From DATHSY01 sp046729855 (lineage in GTDB: Bacteria > Actinomycetota > UBA4738 > HRBIN12), in contig JBKPHM010000047.1 in the NCBI GenBank assembly GCA_046729855.1, positions 62,001 to 126,000 on the forward strand: a DNA stretch of 64,000 nt. The letters are read 5' to 3'. This document shows, in pieces, positions 6,290 through 15,397 of this stretch (positions are counted from its first letter, which is position 1; each line of letters begins with the position of its first letter). The notes under the pieces are model-generated. The model searched no databases, was not told the DNA's origin, and worked only from the letters and a program-made list of their open reading frames with translations. A program made the position numbers and the translations under genes.

Positions 6290-8911
6290 TCAGCGGGCGA
6301 GGAGCTGGCGCAGGACCATCCGCAGGATCCCGCCGGCGCGGTAGTACTCGAGCTCGGCGGCCCCGTCGATCCGGACGATCGTCTCGAACGAGACGTTCCT
6401 GCCGTCGTCGTCCCGCGCGTCGACGCGCAGCCGCTGGCCCGGCCGGACGTCGGCGAGCCCCCGCACGTCGAACTGCTCGCGGCCGGTGAGGCCCAGCGAA
6501 GCGGCCGACGCGCCGTCGGCGTACTGGAGCGGCAGGACGCCCATGCCGACCAGGTTGCTGCGGTGGATCCGCTCGTAGCTCTCCGCGATCACGGCGCGGA
6601 TCCCGAGCAGCGACGGTCCCTTCGCGGCCCAGTCCCGTGACGAGCCGGATCCGTACTCCTTGCCCGCCAGCACGACGAGCGGCACGCCTTCGTCGCGGTA
6701 CCTCAGCGCGGCGTCGTAGATCGTCATGACGTCGCTGCTCGGCAGGTGCGTGGTCCAGGGCCCCTCCGTCCCAGGGGCGAGCGCGTTCCGCAGGCGGATG
6801 TTCGCGAACGTACCCCGCAGCATCACCTCGTGGTTGCCGCGCCTCGCGCCGTAGCTGTTGAAGTCGCGCTGCTGGACGCCGCGGTCGATCAGGTGCCGCC
6901 CGGCCGGCGAATCTGGCTTGATCGATCCCGCCGGAGAGATGTGGTCGGTCGTGATCGAGTCCCCGACCATCACGAGGCAGCGCGCACCCCCGATGTCGCC
7001 GCCGCCGCCCGCCTCCAAGTCCTCGAAGAACGGCGGCTCCTGCACGTACGTCGACGCGGGATCCCATCCATACATCGGTCCCTCGGGCGAAGGCAGCGAC
7101 CACCACGCGTCGTCGCCGTCGAAGATCCGTGCGTATTCTCGCGTGAACTGTTCGGGCGAGACAGATGCCTCGATCGCCTCGCGCACCTCTTCGGGCGTGG
7201 GCCAGATCTGATGCAGGTAGACCGGCTCGCCGCCGTGGCCGGTGCCGAGCGGCTGGCTCGTCAGGTCGATCCCGACGTGGCCCGCGAGGGCATAGGCGAC
7301 GACCAGTGGCGGGGACGCGAGGTAGCTCGCCCGCACGAGCGGGTGGATCCGCCCCTCGAAGTTCCGGTTGCCGGAGAGCACCGCAACGACGGAGAGGTCA
7401 CCCTCCTGCACGGCGGCCGCCACGTCGTCCGGCAGCGGCCCCGAGTTGCCGATGCACGTCGTGCAGCCGAACCCGACGAGCGAGAACCCGAGCTTGTCGA
7501 GGTACGGCGTGAGGCCGGACGCGTCGAGGTAGTCGGTCACGACGCGGCTGCCCGGCGCAAGCGACGTCTTGACCCACGGCCTGGTCTCCAGGCCGGCATC
7601 GACCGCCTTCTTGGCGAGCAGACCTGCAGCGAGCATCACCGACGGGTTGGACGTGTTCGTGCAGCTCGTGATCGCCGCGATGACGACGCTTCCGTCTCGG
7701 ACGTCCGCGTCCCCGTCGGCGACCTCGGTCGGCGAGAACGCATCGCGGAACGACGCCGGCACGGCGCTCAACGCCACGCGGTCCTGAGGGCGCCTCGGCC
7801 CGGCCAGGCTCGGCTCCAGTGACGAGAGATCGAGATGGAGGATCTCGGTGAAGACCGGCTCGTCGTCGCCGTCGCGGCGGAACAGCCCTTGCTCTTTCGT
7901 ATAGCGCTCGACCAGGTCGACGCGGTCGCCGCGTCCCGTCATCCGCAGGTACCGAAGCGTCTCGTCGTCCACGGGGAAGAACGAGGCGGTCGCGCCGTAC
8001 TCGGGACACATGTTCGACAGCGTGGCGCGGTCCGCGAGCTCAAGCGTCGACAGGCCATCGCCGCAGAACTCGACGAACGACCCGACCACCCCGTGGGTGC
8101 GCAGCATCTGCGTGAGCGTGAGAACCAGGTCGGTCGCTGTCGTGCCGGCGGGCAGGGCGCCCGAGACCCGGATACCCACGACCCGCGGCTGGGACAGGAA
8201 CATCGGCTGGCCGAGCATCGCCGCCTCGGCCTCGATCCCGCCGACGCCCCAGCCCAGCACGCCGAGACCGTTGATCATCGTCGTGTGCGAGTCCGTGCCG
8301 ACGAGCGTGTCCGGCATCGCGACCCCGTTGCGCACGTCGACGACTCTGCCCAGATACTCGAGGTTCACTTGATGGCAGATCCCGGCGCCCGGCGGCACGA
8401 CGCGCAGCCCGTTGAACGCCTGCTGCGCCCATCGGAGCAGCGCGTACCGTTCGCCGTTGCGCCGGTACTCCCACTCGATGTTCGCGGCGTACGCCTCCGG
8501 AGACCGGAAGACGTCGACCTGAACGGAGTGGTCGATGATCAGGTCGACCGCGACGTGTGGGTCGACGCGGGCTGGATCGCCGCCCGCGCGCGCGATCGCC
8601 GAGCGCATCGCCGCCATGTCCACGACCGCCGGCACGCCGGTGAAGTCCTGCATCAAGACGCGCGACGGCATGAACGCGACGGCCGCGTCGGACGCGGGCT
8701 GCGGCCATCGGGCGAGGGCCTCGACGTCGGCGGGTGAGACGTCTCGCGTCCCGGACCGCCGCAGCAGGTTCTCGAGCAGGATCCGAACGGTGTGTGGCAG
8801 CCGGGACATGTCCGCGACGCCCTGCTCGTCGAGCCATCCGAGGCGGAACAGGCCGACCTGCCCGGCGGCCGTATCGAGACGGCCGCGCGCGCCGTCCGAG
8901 GACGCCGTCAT
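6290..8911 (-). CDS. acnA: Aconitate hydratase A
   Basis: Cytosolic [4Fe-4S] enzyme of the TCA cycle converting citrate to isocitrate. Its 873 residues match the AcnA/IRP class. Cluster-binding cysteines are seen in AITSCTNTSNPSV (about 420) and GFGCTTCIGNSGP (about 490); VGTDSHTTMINGLGVLGWG and the C-terminal swivel domain (YGSGSSRDWAAKG) are present. The ATG overlaps the stop of the upstream thioesterase as ATGA, so the two are translationally coupled. Other TCA genes are at 54.7-63.6 kb; this one is separate from them. Confidence 0.97.
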   Translation of the reverse strand: MTASSDGARGRLDTAAGQVGLFRLGWLDEQGVADMSRLPHTVRILLENLLRRSGTRDVSPADVEALARWPQPASDAAVAFMPSRVLMQDFTGVPAVVDMAAMRSAIARAGGDPARVDPHVAVDLIIDHSVQVDVFRSPEAYAANIEWEYRRNGERYALLRWAQQAFNGLRVVPPGAGICHQVNLEYLGRVVDVRNGVAMPDTLVGTDSHTTMINGLGVLGWGVGGIEAEAAMLGQPMFLSQPRVVGIRVSGALPAGTTATDLVLTLTQMLRTHGVVGSFVEFCGDGLSTLELADRATLSNMCPEYGATASFFPVDDETLRYLRMTGRGDRVDLVERYTKEQGLFRRDGDDEPVFTEILHLDLSSLEPSLAGPRRPQDRVALSAVPASFRDAFSPTEVADGDADVRDGSVVIAAITSCTNTSNPSVMLAAGLLAKKAVDAGLETRPWVKTSLAPGSRVVTDYLDASGLTPYLDKLGFSLVGFGCTTCIGNSGPLPDDVAAAVQEGDLSVVAVLSGNRNFEGRIHPLVRASYLASPPLVVAYALAGHVGIDLTSQPLGTGHGGEPVYLHQIWPTPEEVREAIEASVSPEQFTREYARIFDGDDAWWSLPSPEGPMYGWDPASTYVQEPPFFEDLEAGGGGDIGGARCLVMVGDSITTDHISPAGSIKPDSPAGRHLIDRGVQQRDFNSYGARRGNHEVMLRGTFANIRLRNALAPGTEGPWTTHLPSSDVMTIYDAALRYRDEGVPLVVLAGKEYGSGSSRDWAAKGPSLLGIRAVIAESYERIHRSNLVGMGVLPLQYADGASAASLGLTGREQFDVRGLADVRPGQRLRVDARDDDGRNVSFETIVRIDGAAELEYYRAGGILRMVLRQLLAR

Positions 8912-9477
8912 CGTGGGTCTGCGTCCCTCATACCTTCATCGTCCCACACGTCACGGGCACGGGCGGCGTCGTCGTCGACCCGACGGTGCTCCGCGATCGC
9001 CTCCTTGTGAGCGAGGCGGGTCCTGCGGCGGATCTTGGCCTCCCGCTGGCGGCGCAGCTCCGGCGGCGTCTCGGCGACGATCGGCGGGACGGGCCGAGGC
9101 TTGCCGTTCTCGTCGAGCGCCACGAACACGAGGTATGCGCTTGAAACATGACGGCGGTCGCCGCTCAGCACGTTCTCGGCCTCGACGCGCACGCCGACCT
9201 CGAGCGAGGTCTCACCGACGTCGTTCACCGAGGCCTTCACCGTCACCGTGTCGCCGATCCGGACCGGCGCGAGGAACGACATCTCGTCCACCGAGACGGT
9301 CACCGCGAGCCCGCCGATGTGCTTCAAGGCTGCGAGCCCCGCCGCGGTGTCGACGAGCTTCATGATCACGCCGCCGTGAACGATCCCCATCAGGTTCGTG
9401 TCCGTGATCTCCATCAGCTGCACGAGGGTGATCTGGGAAACGCCCACCGGCTTGGGTGTGAGGTCCCGGTCCGTCAC
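8908..9477 (-). CDS. Hotdog-fold acyl-CoA thioesterase
   Basis: A 189-residue protein whose first 125 residues form one hotdog domain of the YciA/BFIT type (NLMGIVHGGVIMKLVDTAAG, with the Asp of that helix, and VTVSVDEMSFLAPVRIGD). The last 50 residues are charged, helical and not part of the core fold. It hydrolyses acyl-CoA thioesters; chain length cannot be read. It is the first gene of a pair with acnA (4-nt overlap), possibly linking CoA release to TCA flux. GTG 9477 sits 6 nt behind a TAAGGT -10 box. Confidence 0.85.
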   Translation of the reverse strand: MTDRDLTPKPVGVSQITLVQLMEITDTNLMGIVHGGVIMKLVDTAAGLAALKHIGGLAVTVSVDEMSFLAPVRIGDTVTVKASVNDVGETSLEVGVRVEAENVLSGDRRHVSSAYLVFVALDENGKPRPVPPIVAETPPELRRQREAKIRRRTRLAHKEAIAEHRRVDDDAARARDVWDDEGMRDADPR

Positions 9478-9483
9478 GCGCGC

Positions 9484-9489
9484 ACCTTA
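9484..9489 (-). promoter_or_regulatory. -10 box, thioesterase-acnA operon
   Basis: Minus-strand TAAGGT, 6 nt before GTG 9477. A perfect inverted repeat (9495-9512) overlaps the expected -35 region. Confidence 0.5.
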
Positions 9490-9494
9490 CCGCG

Positions 9495-9512
9495 GCCCCG
9501 AGGGCTCGGGGC
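9495..9512. repeat. Inverted repeat in a divergent promoter region
   Basis: GCCCCGAG / CTCGGGGC with a 2-nt spacer, just upstream of the thioesterase -10 box. Position and symmetry would suit an operator, though the right arm also overlaps the dispersed repeat that begins at 9507. Confidence 0.4.
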
Positions 9513-9550
9513 TCCAAGGAGCGAGCGCGAACGCCTGAGCGATCGCCCTC
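9507..9550 (+). repeat. Dispersed 45-nt element, copy B
   Basis: Shares an almost continuous match with copy A at 46479-46523 (minus strand): core AAGGAGCGA, then CGCGAACGC, then GAGCGAT, then a C-rich end. Roughly four of five bases agree over 44 positions. It lies between divergent genes. Confidence 0.6.
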
Positions 9551-9572
9551 TCGGAGGGACCTCCGCGGGCCG

Positions 9573-9578
9573 TACGAT
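9573..9578 (+). promoter_or_regulatory. -10 box of lipoprotein gene
   Basis: TACGAT, 6 nt before GTG 9585; leaderless spacing. Confidence 0.5.
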
Positions 9579-9584
9579 GGCGAC

Positions 9585-10370
9585 GTGCCCAGCGCCCGCG
9601 CCGTCGTCGCCGTGCTCGCGGCCGCGGCGGGACTCGCCTCGTGCGGCGGACAGGAGGTCTCGACGCCGAGCGCATCGGTCACCGCGTCCTCGCCGGTCTC
9701 CCCGTCGCCGAGCCCGCCGCCTCCGACCTCGCCGTCGCCGCCGACGTCGGTGGAGCCGTCGATCCGGTCGATCCAGCTGACGAAGGACGCGCCCACGACG
9801 TTCGCCGACGACGTGTCCATCGACGCCTTGCCTCCCGAGGCCCTGGTGCCGCCCGGCGCCGTCGTGACGGCGTCGCACGTCCTCGAGGGGGCCGAGTCCG
9901 CGCCGCCGGCGCTTGCGCTCGTCTGGCTGCGCGGCGACGATCCGTTCGCGGCCGAGCACGGTCTGGTGGTATGGGAGTGGTTCGACGAGGCGCCAGCGTG
10001 GCGGGTCGTCTACGCGTTCACCGACCCGCCGTCGCGCGGCGTGCTCGGGATCCGCATCGAGCCCGGCGACGCGACCCGCGACGGCGTCGACGACGTGTTG
10101 AGCCTCGAGGACCTCGGCGGCAGCGGCGCCTGCGGGCTCTGGCGCGTCGTCGCCACCGGCGCCGGCGTTGCCGAGGAGATCTGGCGCCTGCGCGGGTGCG
10201 ACACACAGGTTCGCTTCTCGCGCGGCGGGCTCGAGGTCCGCGAGGCCGTCTTCAGGCCGGGCGACGCCCACTGCTGCCCGAGTGCGTACCGGATCTCACG
10301 CCTGTCGTGGGACGGCGCGACGCTCGCAACGGTCCGATCGACGGTCTCCCCAATCGCCGACGCCGGCTGA
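9585..10370 (+). CDS. Putative lipoprotein of unknown function
   Basis: A 261-residue exported protein. Residues 1-20 are a signal sequence ending in the lipobox LASC (Cys20), followed by a Ser/Pro/Thr-rich linker to about residue 60 as usual for surface lipoproteins. The remaining domain holds an aspartate-rich segment (GDATRDGVDDVLSLED) like FG-GAP/EF-type loops, and four cysteines near 183, 208 and 229-230 that could form disulfides. I do not recognise the family. GTG 9585 is supported by a -10 box at 9573-9578. The gene points toward rad50 and ends 43 nt from its stop. Confidence 0.7.
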   Translation: MPSARAVVAVLAAAAGLASCGGQEVSTPSASVTASSPVSPSPSPPPPTSPSPPTSVEPSIRSIQLTKDAPTTFADDVSIDALPPEALVPPGAVVTASHVLEGAESAPPALALVWLRGDDPFAAEHGLVVWEWFDEAPAWRVVYAFTDPPSRGVLGIRIEPGDATRDGVDDVLSLEDLGGSGACGLWRVVATGAGVAEEIWRLRGCDTQVRFSRGGLEVREAVFRPGDAHCCPSAYRISRLSWDGATLATVRSTVSPIADAG

Positions 10371-10413
10371 GCCGGCTGGCGTGGCCGGGTTCCGAGTCGG
10401 CGGGACCGCCGCC

Positions 10414-12696
10414 TCAGAGCAGGGCCGCGTCGCTTCGTCGGCGTCCGGTCTTGCGGACCTGGATCGCCGCCGGGAACTGATCCTTCACCCGTTCGGCGTG
10501 CGTGATTACGAACAGCTGGTGGAACCGCACGGCGAGACGCCCGAGCGTCGTCACCATCAAGTCCTTGCGCTCCTCGTCGAGCGACGCGAGCACCTCGTCG
10601 AGCACCATAAGGCCGACGTCCGAACGCGACACGGCGGACAGGTGCGACGAGATCGCCACGCGCAGCGCGAGGTTGGCGAGATCGGTCTCCGATCCCGAGA
10701 ACCGCTCGATTGGGTGATACGTGTCCCCGTCCGCGATCTCGATCGACAGCGTTTCCTCGTCGACGCGGAGGTCGTCGTACTCGCGGTCGGTCAGCTCGCG
10801 GAACAGCGCCTCGGCCTCGCGCGACAGCTCCGGACCGATGCGGCCGACCAGGTGGTCTCTGAACCCATCGAGGAGCATCGCGACGCGCTCGACGTGCCGG
10901 GCCGCCGAGCGGAGGTCGTCGACCCGCGCCGCGGTCTCGCGGGCCTGCGCGAGCTCGCCGTCCAGTCGCGCGAGACGCTGCCGGACCTCGGCGAGGCGCT
11001 GGCTTGCCGCGCGTTCGTGCTGACGAGCGGAGACGAGGCTCGCCTCGGCCGAAGCGAGCGCTTGGGCGCGAGCTCGGTGATCCTCGTCGTCGTACTCGAT
11101 CGCCTCGGCCTGCTCGACGAGGTCCGCGAGCATCCGCTCGAGGGACGCGACCCGCTCCGTCGCCTCCGCGGCGTCCCTCTGCGCGGCCTCGAGGTGCGGC
11201 ACGTCCGCTCGGCGCGTGGCGACGAGCTCGGCCAGCTCGCTCGTCCGGCCCAGGTCCCGCCGGAGGACGTCGAGGTCCGGGACCTCGCCGCCGAAGGGCT
11301 CCGCGAGCGTCGCCGCGTCCGACGTCAGCGTCTCGAGCTGCCGGACCAGCTCGTCGCGGCGCGCCGCGGCCTCGCGGGCCGCGCCACCCGCCACCTCGGC
11401 TGCGTGGGCCTGCCTCGATGCCTGCGCCAGCGAACGCTCCACCTGGGAGACCGCCTTCGTCGCGGCGGACACGGCCCGTTTGGCGGCGGTGACCTCGGAC
11501 CGGCAGTGCTTCAGGTATCCGGCGAAGTCTTCGCCGAGCGGGCGGCCGCACGTCGGGCACGGCTCACTTGGGTCGGCCTCCGACGCGCGCTCGAAGCGCT
11601 CCGTGGCGAGGTCGAGCCGCTCCCGTTCGTGTTCGAGCGCCGCGGCGGCGGCCGCGCTCTGGCGTTCCGCGGCGCGGAACCCCTCGGACGCCTCCCTCGC
11701 TCTGGCGATCGCCCCGTCGACGTCGATCCCGGCGAGCCGAGCGATCTCCTCCTCGATCTGACGCGTCTTCGTCATCGTCTCGGTCAGGCGTTCCGCGGCA
11801 CGCAGGCGTTCGGGCGCGCCGGCGAGCTCGGCCAGCTCGCGCTCGAGCGCGGGCAGCTCCTCGAGCGCCGCCGTCAGCGCGTCGACTCGGGCGCAGAGCT
11901 GCTCGTATCGAGCCGTCTCTCGCTCGTGCTCCGACCGGGCGGAGCGGATCCCGACGAGCAGCTTCTCCGCTTCCTGTCGCGCCCGGTCCGACGCCTCGAA
12001 GGCCGCCTTCGCGGCGGCGTGCGCCTCCTCGGCCCCCTCGACGGCCGAGGTACGAGCGGCTGCCTCGCCTTCGAGCTCGTCCGCGGCGTCCCTCTCCTCC
12101 TTCACCGCCGCCTCGAGCTCGGCGATGTCGGGGATCGCGCCCGTCAGCTGGTCGGCGGACTGCCTGGCCGCACGCGACTCGCGCCGCGCGTTCGTTCGCG
12201 CGTCGTCCACCGGCTTGATCCCGAGCAGCCGCAGTGCCATCTCCTTGCGTTCGCCGGGGCGCATCGACGACAGCGCGTCGAGCTGCTTCTGCTCCGCGAA
12301 CACCGACGAACGGAACACGCGCAGGTCCATGTGCAGCACGCGCCGGATCTCGGCGTCGACCTCCGACGTTCCCGACGCGAGCAGCAGGTCACCGACGAAC
12401 AGCTCGGCCTCGGGCATCGAACCGCGCCCGCGCAGCGTCCGCCGCACCTCGTACTGCCGGCCGCCGTGTTCGAAGACCACCCGCACGGAGCAGTCGGTCA
12501 GGACGCCCTGCGTCCGGATCTCCTGCTTCTTCGTCCGCGCGGCGTCCACACCGAAGCATGCAAACGCGATCGACTCCATCAGCGTCGTCTTGCCGGCCCC
12601 GTTCTCGCCGAACACCCCGATCACTCGCGCCGGCAGCTCGAGGTCGACCTCCTCGAAGACGCGGTAATTGCGCAGCGACAGCTCCAGGATCCTCAT
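10414..12696 (-). CDS. Rad50/SbcC-type SMC ATPase
   Basis: DNA end-processing ATPase of 760 residues, partner of the Mre11-type nuclease encoded just upstream. Walker A GENGAGKT is at 30-37; two long coiled-coil arms flank a zinc hook CPTC (Cys380, Cys383); the C-terminal half has the signature FSGSETDLANLALR near 665 and Walker B LMVLDEVLASLDEE near 700. At 760 residues it is shorter than E. coli SbcC (about 1050) and close to archaeal Rad50. Its ATG overlaps the mre11 stop as ATGA. Last gene of the nurA-herA-mre11-rad50 operon. Confidence 0.93.
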   Translation of the reverse strand: MRILELSLRNYRVFEEVDLELPARVIGVFGENGAGKTTLMESIAFACFGVDAARTKKQEIRTQGVLTDCSVRVVFEHGGRQYEVRRTLRGRGSMPEAELFVGDLLLASGTSEVDAEIRRVLHMDLRVFRSSVFAEQKQLDALSSMRPGERKEMALRLLGIKPVDDARTNARRESRAARQSADQLTGAIPDIAELEAAVKEERDAADELEGEAAARTSAVEGAEEAHAAAKAAFEASDRARQEAEKLLVGIRSARSEHERETARYEQLCARVDALTAALEELPALERELAELAGAPERLRAAERLTETMTKTRQIEEEIARLAGIDVDGAIARAREASEGFRAAERQSAAAAAALEHERERLDLATERFERASEADPSEPCPTCGRPLGEDFAGYLKHCRSEVTAAKRAVSAATKAVSQVERSLAQASRQAHAAEVAGGAAREAAARRDELVRQLETLTSDAATLAEPFGGEVPDLDVLRRDLGRTSELAELVATRRADVPHLEAAQRDAAEATERVASLERMLADLVEQAEAIEYDDEDHRARAQALASAEASLVSARQHERAASQRLAEVRQRLARLDGELAQARETAARVDDLRSAARHVERVAMLLDGFRDHLVGRIGPELSREAEALFRELTDREYDDLRVDEETLSIEIADGDTYHPIERFSGSETDLANLALRVAISSHLSAVSRSDVGLMVLDEVLASLDEERKDLMVTTLGRLAVRFHQLFVITHAERVKDQFPAAIQVRKTGRRRSDAALL

Positions 12697-13823
12697 AGCG
12701 TGTCGTCCTTCGCGTCCTGCAGGAATCGCGTCCCGAGCGCGACGACTCGCTCTCGATCGAGCCCGGACAGGTCCTGGGGCTCGACGTAGGCGGCCCACTC
12801 CTGCTCGAGTGAGCCGATCTGCGGGCCGCCCTGCACGGCCATCGCCGTCGCGCCGTAGTCGGGCTCGACCTGGACCCAGAGCGCGCCGGGCACGGCCTCC
12901 TGAAACCGCTCGTTCGACACCTGGCGGAGCGCCGCGGGGTCGACGTCGTTCAAGTACACGCGCACGATCGCCCCCTCGGGCGTTCCACTCGCAGCAACCT
13001 CGACGGCGTCGACCAGCTCGCCGGCCGACAACGACGCGGCCTCGACCGCCACGGTGGCGAGCGGCCGAGCATGCGGGTTCGCGACGTGCTTGAACGTGCC
13101 GGCGTCGGTATCGACGACTGCGATCCCCTTGGCGGCCTCCGGGGAGTCTGCGAACGAGAACGTGTCCGTCGACCCCGCGTACCACGTCTGTTTGGAGACC
13201 TTCTGGTACGCGTGGTAGTGACCGAGCACGACGAGGTCGAACCGGCGGTCGAACGCGGACTCCTCGATCTCGAGTTCGTTGATGTCCGGGTATGCCCGTG
13301 CCGGCAGCGACGTGAGCGCGACGTGGGCGATCAGCACGTTCGTGGCCTCGGCCCGGATGCGCTCGGACGCCGCTTGGAGCTCGACACGCAGCTCGTCCTC
13401 GGACAGCGTCTGCGGCACGGCGTGTACAGCGACGCCCGCGAGCTCGGTCCTCACGGACTGCATCCGCCACGCGAACGCGACGTTCGGGAAGACGCGCTCG
13501 AGCGCGTCGTACGGCGAGCCCGTCCCGCGGACGCGGGGGGTGTCGTGGTTGCCGCTGATCGCGACGCCCGAGAGCCCGGCGTCCGCGAGCCGCTGGAGCC
13601 CCGCGAGGACGTGGGCGAACGTCCGGTAGGTCGGCCGCGCGTGGTCGAACACGTCGCCCAGCCACATGAACCCGTCGGGCTCGAGCTCGATCGTCGTCTC
13701 GACGGCCCATGCGAACGAGCGGAGGAAGTCCTCCTCACGGCGATTGCGTCCCTCGTCGTCGCGGAGGTGCGCCAGGTGGGTGCGTCCCAGGTGTGCGTCG
13801 CCGAGCGCGACGAGCCGCGCCAT
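12693..13823 (-). CDS. Mre11/SbcD-type DNA exonuclease
   Basis: Manganese-dependent nuclease of 376 residues acting with Rad50. The metallophosphoesterase motifs are all present in order: GDAHLG (8-13), GDVFDH near 56-61, GNHDTP near 96-101, an HVAL histidine near 166, and GHYHAYQ near 198. The C-terminal third is the capping and Rad50-binding region. It shares one base with the herA stop (TAATG) and four with the rad50 start, so the operon is translated as a chain. Confidence 0.93.
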   Translation of the reverse strand: MARLVALGDAHLGRTHLAHLRDDEGRNRREEDFLRSFAWAVETTIELEPDGFMWLGDVFDHARPTYRTFAHVLAGLQRLADAGLSGVAISGNHDTPRVRGTGSPYDALERVFPNVAFAWRMQSVRTELAGVAVHAVPQTLSEDELRVELQAASERIRAEATNVLIAHVALTSLPARAYPDINELEIEESAFDRRFDLVVLGHYHAYQKVSKQTWYAGSTDTFSFADSPEAAKGIAVVDTDAGTFKHVANPHARPLATVAVEAASLSAGELVDAVEVAASGTPEGAIVRVYLNDVDPAALRQVSNERFQEAVPGALWVQVEPDYGATAMAVQGGPQIGSLEQEWAAYVEPQDLSGLDRERVVALGTRFLQDAKDDTL

Positions 13824-15397
13824 TACTCGACGAAGCCTCTGCCCGCGTCAACGGGGCGCGGGGGCAGCGGTGAGGGCCCGTGGACCGACTTGAGGTAGTC
13901 CTCGTACAGGAAGACCTGCGCGGGCAGCGCGAACGGCGCCTCGAGGCTCGTGACGATCGCCTCCCCGGGCATCAGGGTCTGGATCTCGGGACCCAGATCC
14001 GAGACGTCCTGCTTGGACGAGCCGCGCAGGATGTTCCGGTCCTTCTCGTCGGCCAGACCGAGGACGAAGAACGTGTTGATCTGGGACAGCAGCTCGTCGT
14101 CGATGAGCTTGGGCTGCTGGCTCACCGCGCACAGCCCGACCTTGAACTTGCGCCCCTCCCGCGCGACGCGCGGGAAGACGTTCTCGTCGGAGCGCTTGAC
14201 CTTGGAAAGGACCCGTTGCGCCTCCTCGAGCGCGACCAGCGTGGGTGGCAGCGACGCGAACCGGTCGCGGTCGTCCAGGAACGTCTGCGCATAGGTCTCG
14301 ATCAGCCGCCGCGTGATCACGGACGCGACGAGGATCTCCTCCATCGACGAGAGCCCCGAGGTCTCGACCAGGATCGAGTAGCCGTCCGTGAGCTCGTCGA
14401 CGATCCGGCCGGACAGCGACGGCTGCGACGGGTCGCGGCTGATGCACGGCATGTCGAGGATGCGCTGGGCGCGCCGCTGGATCACCTGCAAGGTGCTGGT
14501 CGCGACGCCGAGCTGCTCCGCGAGCGACTGCACGTCGTCCTCCTCGCCGACGCGCACCAACCAGTCCTCGTGGAAGTACCGGATCAGCCGATACAGCGCG
14601 TCCTCCTGCGCGTGCGTCCACTCGTACGCGGTCTGCAGGTCGCCCATCGTGAGCTCGCCGAGCGACAGGCGCAGGCCCGTCGCCCCCGCGCCGCTCGCGC
14701 GCGTCGCGTACACCTTCAGCCGGTCCCCCGCCCACGGGTGGTCGCGCAGCCCCTTGCGAACACCGCTGCCGCCCTCGTGGTACTCGCCGTGCGGGTCGAA
14801 GACCAGGCACGCGTACCGCCCCTGCGACGACAGGATCTGCCCCGCGAGCACCTTCATCAGGTTCGACTTGCCCATGCCGGTCGTCGCGAAGACGCCGACG
14901 TGCGACGTGAGCGTCTCCCCCTTGATCCCGACCTCGAGGTCGATCGTGTCCTCGCCCGAGCGGAGCAGCCCGACGCGCAGGTCGCCCATCCGGTCGCGAA
15001 GGAACGCGAAGTCCTCGGGGGCCGGCGCCGTCACGCGGGCGAACTGCGACGGCAAGGACTTGGGCTTGCGGAACTCGCCGGACGTGTCGATGTACCCGAG
15101 CGGCTGGCAGGTCGCCACCTTGTAGAGGCGCTGCTCTGGATCGCGCAGCGTGTACGGCGTGCCGGCCGCATCGCCCGACATGTAGGCGCCGGCCGTTCGC
15201 TCGGGCCACGACGGATCGGACGAGTCCGAGCCATACGTCACCTGGATCACGCGGAACAGGAACCGGCGCGCCCGCTCCGGGTCCTCGGCCACGAGCAGCT
15301 CCCCCAGGAACAGGTCGATGCCGTGGAACGAGCGGAACGTCGCCTCGAGGACGTCCTTGCCGAAGATCCGGCCCTTGTAGTCGCTCACCCCTCGCAT
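13823..15397 (-). CDS. herA: HerA-type hexameric DNA translocase
   Basis: FtsK/HerA-superfamily ATPase of 524 residues. A HAS-barrel-like N-terminal part (1-150) precedes Walker A ATTGMGKS (171-178), a Walker B strand LVALEEAQRVL, and a C-terminal ATPase core (LCAVSQQPKLIDDELLSQ, sensor region). HerA pumps DNA through a hexameric ring and works with NurA to degrade strands at double-strand ends. It overlaps nurA by 1 nt (TGATG) and mre11 by 1 nt. The start ATG 15397 is fixed by this coupling; the same frame is open much further upstream, but over the real nurA gene. Confidence 0.93.
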   Translation of the reverse strand: MRGVSDYKGRIFGKDVLEATFRSFHGIDLFLGELLVAEDPERARRFLFRVIQVTYGSDSSDPSWPERTAGAYMSGDAAGTPYTLRDPEQRLYKVATCQPLGYIDTSGEFRKPKSLPSQFARVTAPAPEDFAFLRDRMGDLRVGLLRSGEDTIDLEVGIKGETLTSHVGVFATTGMGKSNLMKVLAGQILSSQGRYACLVFDPHGEYHEGGSGVRKGLRDHPWAGDRLKVYATRASGAGATGLRLSLGELTMGDLQTAYEWTHAQEDALYRLIRYFHEDWLVRVGEEDDVQSLAEQLGVATSTLQVIQRRAQRILDMPCISRDPSQPSLSGRIVDELTDGYSILVETSGLSSMEEILVASVITRRLIETYAQTFLDDRDRFASLPPTLVALEEAQRVLSKVKRSDENVFPRVAREGRKFKVGLCAVSQQPKLIDDELLSQINTFFVLGLADEKDRNILRGSSKQDVSDLGPEIQTLMPGEAIVTSLEAPFALPAQVFLYEDYLKSVHGPSPLPPRPVDAGRGFVE